Shown here: positions 15,507-23,709 of the stretch, one piece after another
How the letters are laid out: every line of letters begins with the position of its first letter
Position numbering within the stretch: position 1 is the first letter of the stretch
Notes under the pieces: generated by a model
Databases searched by the model: none
The model's input: the letters and a program-made list of their open reading frames with translations, nothing else
What the model was told of the DNA's origin: nothing
Origin: CAYRFF01 sp964423575
GTDB lineage: Bacteria; Bacteroidota; Bacteroidia; Chitinophagales; Saprospiraceae
Length of the DNA stretch: 64,000 bases
Assembly: GCA_964423575.1 (NCBI GenBank)
Contig: CAYRFF010000002.1
Location: forward strand, 62,001 to 126,000
Direction: 5' to 3'
Program-made: the position numbers and the translations under genes

Positions 15507-16784
15507 TTAGGTCTTTCTCTCTTTCTTTCTTGCAGCCGGGAATAGCACGTTATTCAGGATGAGGCGATATCCCGGAGAATTGGGGTGTAGTTCCAGGTCT
15601 GTCGGAGGATCTCCTACGAGGTGACGATAATCTTCAGGGTCGTGGCCACTATAAAAAGTCCAGGTGCCTTCGCCAAATTTTCCATGGATGTATCGCACTT
15701 CATTAGCTGCTTTATTTTCTCCCATGATTATGACATTGGACTTGACATAATCCCTGACAAATGCGGTCGTCTGCCCCATAAACCCTTTTACTGTACGCGT
15801 GTGATTTTGCGTAAGCATAGTAGGAACCGGATCAAATTTTGCTGAAAAGTCAAAAAGCTGGAAGTAATCTTGTTCAGGTTTAACATTCCTCTTGTTGTTG
15901 TCAATAGAAGAGTAATCGTAAATCATCGGATTTTTCTCTAGAGTGAAATTCTCAAAGGCAAAGGTATTTCTGAAATTGAGCTTGGAATCAGGGTCAGAGT
16001 CCATAGGGTCACCATCAAAAATCTCATCAACGATATCTACGTGTTCCGCCGCAAGAGCAATGTCATAAGTGTCGGTCGCAGAACACATTGCAAACATAAA
16101 ACCGCCACCGCCGACAAATTCCTTAATCTTCTTCACCACGGCAAGCTTCAGGTCGCTGACCTTGGAAAAGCCAAGAGAGGCAGCAAGCGCTTCCATGCGT
16201 GCTACATCATCTTTGTACCACTTGGTAGAGCCATAAGCCCGATAGAATTTACCGTACTGGCCTGTAAAATCCTCGTGATGCAGATGCAACCAGTCATATT
16301 CTGCCAATTTATCTTCAAGTACTTCCCGGTCGTAAACTGTTTCATAGGGTATTTCGGCATAAGTAAGTGCCAGAGTAACTGCATCATCCCAGGGATGAAT
16401 TCGCTCTCCGCGCTGATCGAGCTGGGGAGTATAAACAGCAATCTTAGGAGCTACTTCAAGTTTTATTACTTCTTCATTGATCTCCGGATTTCCTATCGTT
16501 TCCCTGATATGCATAAACTCAGCATCACTGATAATGCGATAAGATACATTTCTCGTGATGCATTCCCTTTCAAATTCACGGGCGTAAGGGAAAGCAAAGC
16601 TACCTCCCTCATAATTGAGCAGCCACCAGCCTGTGATGCCATTATCCAGGACATCATACATGATGCCATAGGCTTTTAGATGGTTCCTTTGGGCTTCGTC
16701 CATCGGTATGAAAATATAGGAAGCCTTCACTGAAAACGCCAGAAATAATACGGCTGCCAAAAGAGAAATTTTACGGATTATCAT
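15507..16784 (-). CDS. Conserved Bacteroidota protein labelled asparagine synthetase B
   Basis: 425-residue protein with a signal peptide (about 1-21). It belongs to a strongly conserved Bacteroidota family commonly named asparagine synthetase B in databases (from memory of the family). The sequence shows neither the N-terminal Cys nucleophile nor the SGGxDS ATP motif of real AsnB. Instead it has features of a class I glutamine-amidotransferase-like flavodoxin fold: PKIAVYTPQLDQ (about 135), YDWLHLHHEDF (about 188), GGGFMFAMCSATDTYD (about 253, a nucleophile-elbow-like Cys) and WTFYSGHDPEDY (about 385). The exported location also argues against asparagine synthesis. The real function is unknown. 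The start is the ATG at 16784. It is monocistronic and divergent from the VWA gene. Confidence 0.8.
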   Translation of the reverse strand: MIIRKISLLAAVLFLAFSVKASYIFIPMDEAQRNHLKAYGIMYDVLDNGITGWWLLNYEGGSFAFPYAREFERECITRNVSYRIISDAEFMHIRETIGNPEINEEVIKLEVAPKIAVYTPQLDQRGERIHPWDDAVTLALTYAEIPYETVYDREVLEDKLAEYDWLHLHHEDFTGQYGKFYRAYGSTKWYKDDVARMEALAASLGFSKVSDLKLAVVKKIKEFVGGGGFMFAMCSATDTYDIALAAEHVDIVDEIFDGDPMDSDPDSKLNFRNTFAFENFTLEKNPMIYDYSSIDNNKRNVKPEQDYFQLFDFSAKFDPVPTMLTQNHTRTVKGFMGQTTAFVRDYVKSNVIIMGENKAANEVRYIHGKFGEGTWTFYSGHDPEDYRHLVGDPPTDLELHPNSPGYRLILNNVLFPAARKKERKT

Positions 16785-16970
16785 TGAGTTTATTCTTTAA
16801 GGAATTCAATATTGAACGTAATATTAAAATATATATTGAAAAACAATGTTTAAACGAGTGTAGACTTAAAAAGAATTCTCATTTAAAAGAGAACAGTGTA
16901 AGCATAATAGTAGTTTAATCCTTTTAATTCTCGTTAAAATTGTAATCTTTGCGAATCGAAGAAATACCTT

Positions 16971-19076
16971 ATGGACTTTAATTTAGTACATTTTGATTAT
17001 TCACCCTGGCTGATAATCGCTTGTATAGCGCTGGGAATCCTATATGCCTACTTTCATTATTATCGCTCCAGACTTTCTGAGATTGCGGATCGATGGAAAG
17101 TCATATCCCTGGCTGTTATACGGGGAATCACAGTTTTCATACTTGCTTTTCTGATTCTTGGCCCGATTATCCAGTACTTTGATTCACATGTGGAAGAGCC
17201 GCGCCTGGTAGTAGCAGTGGATAATACACTTTCTATGGTTGCGCCGATTGTATCCGATTCTGCGGAAGTGCGTCAGTCTATAAATGAAACTCTGGTGGAA
17301 CTGAATAAGCACTTTGAAGTCGATACGCTCATTTTTAGTGACAGGATAGAAGAGAATGGTAAAATAACATTTGCAGGGAAGGCTACTAATATTGATGAGG
17401 TAATGACTTACGTCAAATCTCGCTACGAGGGCATTCCATTAGCAGGCCTTATATTGATGTCTGACGGGATATATAATCAGGGTAAAAGCCCGGCATATTC
17501 CATTACCGGAATGAAAACGCCTATTTATACGATACCTTATGGGGATTCTACCAAGAAAAGTGACCTGAAGGTCGCTCAGGTTTTACATAATAGAATTGCC
17601 TATCTCGGTGATGAATTCCCGCTCGAAGTCGATGTTATAGGCGAGAAGATGGAAGCACAAAATCACAGTGTAAATCTCTATAACGTCGATGGAAACGGAG
17701 AAAGACAGCTATTGAAAACTGAGCAAATGAAGATAAGAGAGGGTAGTTCTTTTAATTCTGTATCATTCAGAGTTAAGGCAAGCCGTGTCGGTGTTCAGCA
17801 TCTCCGAGTTTCAGTACCTCCGATACCCGGAGAATTAACCACAGCCAATAATTACAAAGATATTTTTATCGATGTCATCGACTCGAGACAGAAAATAGCG
17901 ATTGTCGCTTCCTCTGCGCATCCTGATATCGGAGCGATTGAATCCGGCTTGTCTGCATTTGATAATTATGATGTAGAAAAGTATGTGTTACCTGATTCTC
18001 CTGATAATCTGAATGATTATGATCTTGTTGTTCTGCATCAGATTCCCGGAGGCGGAAAAAGTAGCAATCGTCTTCTTTCCGCGGTAGAAAATGCAAAGAT
18101 TCCGGTGATATGGCTTGTCGGTGCGCAATCGGATATCGTGCAATTAAACAGGCTACAATCAATCATCGCTATCAAGCAGAATACCAGACAAAATGATGAG
18201 GTTCAGGCATCTGTAAATCCTCATTTCAGCTTCTTTGACCTCGATGATAGAATAAAAGAACAGATTGTACTATATCCGCCTTTGGATGTACCGTTTGGTG
18301 ACTTTAAAGCAGAGACAGGAGCTCAGATTTTATTGAATCAGGTTGTCGGAAAGATTAAAACAGATAAACCGCTTATTGCCATCAATGATCGCAACAATCT
18401 TAAATCGGCGTTGATTGCAGGCGAGGGGATTTGGCGCTGGAAGTTGTATGATTATCTGGAAAATGAGAATAATGAAAACTTCAATAATCTGCTTTCGCAA
18501 ATTGTCAAATTCTTAAGTGCCCGCAAGGATCTGAGGAAATTTATCGTGGAGTCAGAGAAAAAGGTCTATGAAGAGAATGACAAGGTGCGCTTTACAGCAA
18601 ATATATACAATGACGCTTATCAGGCGCAGACCGATCCCTCAATTTCTATCGTGATTTCAGGAGAAGGCAGACAATATGACTATGCGTTTACTCCATTAAA
18701 CTCTAACTATAGTCTCGATGCCGGACATTTCAATCCAGGCACATATAATTGGACAGCGGAAACTACATTTGATGGAAATCAATTAAGAGCATCCGGCCAG
18801 TTCATCGTGAGTGAAATTCAAAAGGAATATTTGGATTTGGAAGCGGACTTTGCCCTCCTGCGACATCTTTCGGAAGAAACCGGAGGCGAAATGTGGACTG
18901 CCGATAAAGATATCCCAGTTGAAATAAGAGCTTTGAAAGATTCTCCCTATGCCAAGAAGGTGAAATATACAACCGAAAAGAATAAACCGCTTATTGCTAT
19001 GCAGTGGATAGGTGGATTACTCGCTCTGTTGTTGCTCTCTGAGTGGTTCTTGAGAAGGTTGATGGGAGATTATTAA
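16971..19076 (+). CDS. VWA-domain-like membrane protein
   Basis: 701-residue protein with two N-terminal membrane helices (about residues 14-30 and 44-66), a von Willebrand factor A-like region (LVVAVDNTLSM near residue 80, in the place of DxSxS; LAGLILMSDGIYNQG near 160), a second glutamine-amidotransferase-like region (about 300-400) and a C-terminal helix (about 670-692) before a short basic tail. This matches the roughly 700-residue membrane proteins of Bacteroidota that resemble BatA/BatB-associated proteins but stand alone. The MIDAS Ser pair is changed (DNTLS), so metal binding is uncertain. AATCTTTGC just upstream (16944-16952) resembles a -7 box, 18 bases before the ATG. Confidence 0.75.
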   Translation: MDFNLVHFDYSPWLIIACIALGILYAYFHYYRSRLSEIADRWKVISLAVIRGITVFILAFLILGPIIQYFDSHVEEPRLVVAVDNTLSMVAPIVSDSAEVRQSINETLVELNKHFEVDTLIFSDRIEENGKITFAGKATNIDEVMTYVKSRYEGIPLAGLILMSDGIYNQGKSPAYSITGMKTPIYTIPYGDSTKKSDLKVAQVLHNRIAYLGDEFPLEVDVIGEKMEAQNHSVNLYNVDGNGERQLLKTEQMKIREGSSFNSVSFRVKASRVGVQHLRVSVPPIPGELTTANNYKDIFIDVIDSRQKIAIVASSAHPDIGAIESGLSAFDNYDVEKYVLPDSPDNLNDYDLVVLHQIPGGGKSSNRLLSAVENAKIPVIWLVGAQSDIVQLNRLQSIIAIKQNTRQNDEVQASVNPHFSFFDLDDRIKEQIVLYPPLDVPFGDFKAETGAQILLNQVVGKIKTDKPLIAINDRNNLKSALIAGEGIWRWKLYDYLENENNENFNNLLSQIVKFLSARKDLRKFIVESEKKVYEENDKVRFTANIYNDAYQAQTDPSISIVISGEGRQYDYAFTPLNSNYSLDAGHFNPGTYNWTAETTFDGNQLRASGQFIVSEIQKEYLDLEADFALLRHLSEETGGEMWTADKDIPVEIRALKDSPYAKKVKYTTEKNKPLIAMQWIGGLLALLLLSEWFLRRLMGDY

Positions 19077-19288
19077 AATACAGGCCTTATAACAATCCTT
19101 GTCATAAGGATGCCGGGGAATACTTATTTGGATCTTTTTGAGCAATAATTTGATGGTTCTAGATTACCGTTTTGCTGCCAAGAAGTGAAAATCCGTTACA
19201 AAGAGTGAAACACACAATTTTATTTAGGCTACAGTAGTGGAACTTTAAGTATCAAGTGTTTTTCTTTTTTTTATTACAATCTATTCCT

Positions 19289-19296
19289 TAGATTTG
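19289..19296 (+). promoter_or_regulatory. Possible -7 box of the Omp28-like gene
   Basis: TAGATTTG matches TAnnTTTG and lies 72 bases before the ATG at 19369. The -33 region is T-rich but has no TTTG, so support is partial. Confidence 0.35.
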
Positions 19297-19368
19297 GTGA
19301 GTATTTATAGCAATAAATTATAGGGAATTTATTGTCATAAGTATTAACTAATCACAAAAAACAACCTT

Positions 19369-21294
19369 ATGAAAAAAACTTTACTTTTACTTTTAGCGGT
19401 ATTTGCTTTTTTTACAGTAAATAACGTACAAGCCCAAGACGTCAAAGAGACTTTGTTGTCTGACTTTGAAAGTGGTTGGCCTGCCAACGTTACACTTTTG
19501 GACCTAGATGGTAGAACTCCGCATCCTCAAGCTCCACAGACGAGATCCTGGGGGATTTTCACGATGGATAATATAAACTTTTTTGCACTGTCCAATTCAT
19601 ATTTTACCAGCCCGGGTAAAGCAGATGACTGGATGATATTCTCTGATCTTGAGCTCGGTGAAGATGCTGAAAAGATTTTCTTGATTTTTGATGCAATGTC
19701 ATACACGAGTCAGTATCCGGAAACATTAGAAATTCTGATTGACACGACTAATACCGTAGAGCCGGATAGTTTTGTGAGAATCCACAACATTGCCCAGGTA
19801 AATGGCGATAATTGGAGGGAATATGCTGTGGAATTGAGTGAATACGCTGGCCAGACTGTATCAATAGCGTTTAGATGTGTGAGTAATGATAAGCTCTATC
19901 TTCTAGTAGATAATGTTGAATTAGTCGAAACTTCGGTAGCTATTTCTGCATCTGTTTCTGTAGTGGATAACAACCCTTACGTTACTGCGAAATCCGGTGG
20001 TACGGTTGCATACAGACAAAGTATAAGAAATACAGGAACTGAGTCTATAAGAAGTATTACATACGTGGTCAACAATGGCGTAGATTCCGACACTATTGAG
20101 AGAAGTGCAATCAATATCCCATCAATGCAGACGCGCGCGATAAGTATTAATATACCATCATCCATTGTAAAGGCACCCGGTGGAGCAATAACGATTAAAA
20201 TGGTCGGTGTCAATGGCGAAGAGTACGATGGTGGCGAACTTAGCCAGAGATTTTCAGTAATCGATGAAGATAATGCTTTCCAGAAAGTAGCTTTATCTGA
20301 AATGTTTACAGCAAGTTCCTGCCCTCCATGTAAGCCGGGGAATGAGCGATTTATGAGTATAGTGGATAATCAGATTGATCAAGATGTCCACTACATCAAA
20401 TATCAGCAGGATTTTCCAGGTAATGGAGATCCGTATACGACTGATGAACTTATTGCAAGAAGAGGCTTCTATGGAATTAACGCAGTTCCTGAGCTTCGCG
20501 TCGATGGAATAAGCTATGTTGAGAATCCTAACTCCATGACAGTACCGGCGTTTAAAACTGCTTTGGAAAAGAAAGCTTTTGCTGAATTTAGTGACGTACA
20601 ATACTGGGTTGATGCAGAAGCACAGACAGTAACTGTTAAAGGCTCGTATACTTTACTATCCGAAGTTATTGAGAATTCTGTTCTGATGGCAGCGGTAGTA
20701 GAAGATACTACGTTTAAGAACGTATCAACTAATGGACAAACTTACTTTCTGGGTGTTGTTAAGAAGCTATTAGCAGGGAATGAAGGAATTGCAATTTCTA
20801 CAGATACTGAACTAGGCGTTGAGGAGGAATTTGAATTCACTTATGAATTTAAAGGGAATTACAGAAAGCCTGCTAATGGATTGCAAGGAAACAGGATTAA
20901 CCATAACATTGAGCATTCAGTGGAAAATTTTGACCGCTTAAGTGTAAGTGTGTGGATTGAAAATAAGGATGTTCAGTTTATTCTAAACTCAGCAAAGGCA
21001 GAAAATAAAACCGCTTCCAAAGAAGCAAATGTTCTTGTAAATGAAGTTAAAGTCTATCCTCATCCTGCAAGGGACTATACTTCAGTTGATATAAATGTGA
21101 AAGAAGCGATTGATGCAGAAGTGTATATAATAAATATGAACGGACAACGAGTGAAAAATATTCACGGTGGAACTTTATATCCAGGGGTGAATACACTTTC
21201 TGCAAATGTTTCAGATCTTGCTCCGGGAAGATATATTATTGAGATGAGAGGTAAGAATCTGTATTACGGAACTCCTCTTATAATAGTGCGTTGA
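19369..21294 (+). CDS. Omp28-related T9SS protein with thioredoxin-like CPPC motif
   Basis: 641-residue secreted protein: signal peptide (1-22, ending VQAQ); a jelly-roll domain of the choice-of-anchor-J kind (about 25-185; LLSDFESGWP, ADDWMIFSDLEL, YLLVDNVEL); a CARDB-like strand-rich region (about 190-300); an Omp28-related thioredoxin-like domain with TASSCPPCKPGNE (Cys318 and Cys321) and the cis-Pro-like segment GINAVPELRVDG; and a T9SS domain from VYPHPARDYTS (about 562) to the end. Omp28 proteins are outer-surface proteins first described in Porphyromonas. The CxxC motif suggests thiol chemistry or structural redox, but activity is not shown. Monocistronic, with a terminator at 21324-21351. 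Confidence 0.85.
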   Translation: MKKTLLLLLAVFAFFTVNNVQAQDVKETLLSDFESGWPANVTLLDLDGRTPHPQAPQTRSWGIFTMDNINFFALSNSYFTSPGKADDWMIFSDLELGEDAEKIFLIFDAMSYTSQYPETLEILIDTTNTVEPDSFVRIHNIAQVNGDNWREYAVELSEYAGQTVSIAFRCVSNDKLYLLVDNVELVETSVAISASVSVVDNNPYVTAKSGGTVAYRQSIRNTGTESIRSITYVVNNGVDSDTIERSAINIPSMQTRAISINIPSSIVKAPGGAITIKMVGVNGEEYDGGELSQRFSVIDEDNAFQKVALSEMFTASSCPPCKPGNERFMSIVDNQIDQDVHYIKYQQDFPGNGDPYTTDELIARRGFYGINAVPELRVDGISYVENPNSMTVPAFKTALEKKAFAEFSDVQYWVDAEAQTVTVKGSYTLLSEVIENSVLMAAVVEDTTFKNVSTNGQTYFLGVVKKLLAGNEGIAISTDTELGVEEEFEFTYEFKGNYRKPANGLQGNRINHNIEHSVENFDRLSVSVWIENKDVQFILNSAKAENKTASKEANVLVNEVKVYPHPARDYTSVDINVKEAIDAEVYIINMNGQRVKNIHGGTLYPGVNTLSANVSDLAPGRYIIEMRGKNLYYGTPLIIVR

Positions 21295-21323
21295 TAAACA
21301 GATGGTTAGAATAAGATATGAAG

Positions 21324-21351
21324 AAGAGTAAGCTGATTGTTTACTCTTTTT
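21324..21351 (+). terminator. Intrinsic terminator after the Omp28-like gene
   Basis: Arms AAGAGTAA and TTACTCTT around a short loop, followed by a T run, 30 bases after the stop. Confidence 0.7.
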
Positions 21352-21440
21352 CAAATCTTAATGAATTCTTAAACTTATAGATATAAGCCGCTTTTTATAA
21401 TAAATATGATTACTTTGGGCATAATTAAAGTTGTAAGCCT

Positions 21441-22166
21441 ATGATTCAAAGAATATTTACTACTACATTATTTTTAATTTTCTCTCTGCTCTATGTTCAG
21501 GCACAGTTGATTCCGGTTCCACTGGAGGCGGATGAGCTAGAAGTTAGAGTTACTTTTGATAAGGATTCAGAAGAACAGGATATTTATCAAACTAACTTTA
21601 TTCAAAGCACCATAGACGAAGATATGAGCATTACCTGGGAGAAAATAATCGACTACTCAGGAAATCGTAACTGGGGATATCAAGTATGTGATAAGAACCT
21701 TTGTTATTTGTCCCATGTATTTACCAAGGATTTTGATATGGAGCCTCTTGAGAGAGGAGAATTGACCGTTCATCTTGAAAGAAATGGAGTTTTCGGAGAT
21801 TCTGGAGTTGTTTATGTAAAGTTATACAGAAATGATATCGATAATAGTGATTCTCTGTTTATGAAAGCTGTGTTTATTGAAGAGACGAGAGTATCTACTA
21901 TGAAAGCCGTTTCAAGAACGGATGTAGAAATTTTCCCTAATCCTGCAGTAAATTATATCAATATAAAATCACCTTCCAATATAGGGGAAGTGGTTATTTT
22001 TGATATTCTTGGAAGACAGATGCTGAAAGAAAACCTGGCAGGGAGACATGGTGGAACCATTTCTGTAGAATCATTGAGAGAAGGAACTTATTTTATAAGT
22101 ATACATGACACAAATGGCGACCGCATTAAAACGTCACGCCTGATTAAACAGACCAGCGGATCCTAA
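21441..22166 (+). CDS. Small T9SS-sorted secreted protein
   Basis: 241-residue protein: signal peptide (about 1-21, ending VQAQ), a short body of about 135 residues with no recognisable domain (contains the Cys pair in YQVCDKNLCYL), and a T9SS domain beginning VEIFPNPAVNYI (about 168) with the usual GTYFISIHD and a basic tail RLIKQTSGS. The tail runs about five residues beyond the typical end. Flanked by terminators on both sides, so monocistronic. The function is unknown. Confidence 0.8.
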   Translation: MIQRIFTTTLFLIFSLLYVQAQLIPVPLEADELEVRVTFDKDSEEQDIYQTNFIQSTIDEDMSITWEKIIDYSGNRNWGYQVCDKNLCYLSHVFTKDFDMEPLERGELTVHLERNGVFGDSGVVYVKLYRNDIDNSDSLFMKAVFIEETRVSTMKAVSRTDVEIFPNPAVNYINIKSPSNIGEVVIFDILGRQMLKENLAGRHGGTISVESLREGTYFISIHDTNGDRIKTSRLIKQTSGS

Positions 22167-22194
22167 AATCCTAGTCTGACAAATAAGAATTATG

Positions 22195-22228
22195 AAGGAG
22201 AGTGGAATTGAATTTCATTCTCCTTTTT
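22195..22228 (+). terminator. Intrinsic terminator
   Basis: Arms AAGGAGA and TCTCCTT with further internal pairing, followed by a T run, about 30 bases after the stop at 22166. Confidence 0.7.
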
Positions 22229-22334
22229 CTTTGTGTAACCTTTCTATGCAAATTCTTTCTCGCTGCTCAATTTAACGTCTAAAACCACAGGAATAGGATA
22301 GGAATTGATATACATTCAATACCTTTAAAGCCGA

Positions 22335-23627
22335 ATGCAGAAATTACTTCAAAAATTTATGTCGAGTGATGAGAGTACCAGAGCATTGCAGCTCAGTGGT
22401 ATGATTCGCTTTGCTTGTGTATTCCTGCAAGGCGTAGTGCTCGTAAAAATGGGAGTCCCGCACGCTCTGATCGGTCTTATTGAACTGATGTTTTTCCTAT
22501 CGGAATTCTCGAGGTATTTTGTCTTGAATGGTACAAAGATAGCTGCCTTTGCATGGTCGGACAATGAGAAGTCTTCCATTAAAACCCGATTCTATACAGT
22601 CTATTTATATGCGATAGTTTCAATACTCGTGCTGTTAGTTGCCTATACGTTTTATTCCGATGATGGAGGATTTGGATGGGTGCGTCTAAGCCTACTGGCA
22701 GTATTTACCTTTTTTACGATAACAGCGGAACAATACGACTGGATATTTATCGAGAAAAAGAAGAGTAGTCTGCTTATTCCATATTCCACAATAATCTACG
22801 GAATTCAGGCGATTACAGTTTGTCTGGCGATCTATTACGGATCGGTTGATCTCATGCTCGCACTTATGTCTGCGATTCTCATACTGCGGACAATTCACGT
22901 GCATTGGTTTATACGCGGTGAAAAGTACCTGCGGGAAGGCATGAAGGTGTTTGCTGTAGTGGCGACACCTATTATATTACACTCCTTTGTAACCGGGATA
23001 ATGCCTTTTATTGATTTATGGGTAGTTGAGTATCACTTTGATGAATCGGTGTTCCTATATTTTAGGTATGGCGCCCGCCAATTTCCGATATTCCTTATTC
23101 TGCTCACCGGGCTCAGACAGGGATTGATGGCGAAGTTAAAGCAGAAGAGTATATCAGAGAAATCGGCTGAAATTCAACTGGAAATCAAGAAGCATCTGCA
23201 TCTTATTTTTATTCCTGCAATTATTCTCATGTTGACAAGTCCGATATTATATCAGGTTGCTTATGATGAAAACTTTGTGATTTCTGCATTCATTTTCAAT
23301 ACTTATATGCTTATCCTGATATTCCATATTGTGATAATTCAGGTGTTTTATTATCTGGAGAATAACGAATGGATTCTACTGCGCTTTTCCATTCTTGAAG
23401 CGATAATCAACCTGGGCTTAAGTATATGGTTTGCGATTGAGTTTGGACTTTACGGAATTGTCTGGGGCTCTGTTATTGCCAATTTTGTTATAAAAGCTCT
23501 TTCATACCTTTGGCTAAAGAAACGCCATGGCGTTCAACTGAAGAAGGTCCTTCCCTTGAGATTGTATGGACTATATTCAGCTCTGCTGATTGCTTCTTTT
23601 GCAATAGCTTATGTCATCTATTCATAA
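22335..23627 (+). CDS. Polytopic membrane protein, flippase-like (MOP superfamily)
   Basis: 430-residue very hydrophobic protein with about 12 predicted membrane segments spread over its whole length and no signal peptide. The topology, length and an amphipathic mid-region (GARQFPIFLILLTGLRQGLMAKLKQ, quoted in part, near residue 245) fit a polysaccharide or lipid-linked oligosaccharide flippase of the MOP superfamily. No glycosyltransferase genes are nearby, so the link to a sugar pathway is only by family resemblance. The ATG at 22335 gives the only sensible start. It could also be a transporter of another family. Confidence 0.55.
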   Translation: MQKLLQKFMSSDESTRALQLSGMIRFACVFLQGVVLVKMGVPHALIGLIELMFFLSEFSRYFVLNGTKIAAFAWSDNEKSSIKTRFYTVYLYAIVSILVLLVAYTFYSDDGGFGWVRLSLLAVFTFFTITAEQYDWIFIEKKKSSLLIPYSTIIYGIQAITVCLAIYYGSVDLMLALMSAILILRTIHVHWFIRGEKYLREGMKVFAVVATPIILHSFVTGIMPFIDLWVVEYHFDESVFLYFRYGARQFPIFLILLTGLRQGLMAKLKQKSISEKSAEIQLEIKKHLHLIFIPAIILMLTSPILYQVAYDENFVISAFIFNTYMLILIFHIVIIQVFYYLENNEWILLRFSILEAIINLGLSIWFAIEFGLYGIVWGSVIANFVIKALSYLWLKKRHGVQLKKVLPLRLYGLYSALLIASFAIAYVIYS

Positions 23628-23709
23628 GAATAGGAGTAATCTCTTACGCGTAGATTTAAGATGTTTTGTCTGATTGCTTTGATTAAAACGAGCGCTCATT
23701 TGATGAAAA

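Noticed and set aside
16041..16679. 212-codon plus-strand frame opposite the asparagine synthetase B-like gene
   Set aside because: Antisense shadow of a well-supported conserved gene; the peptide has no signal, domain or sensible composition.
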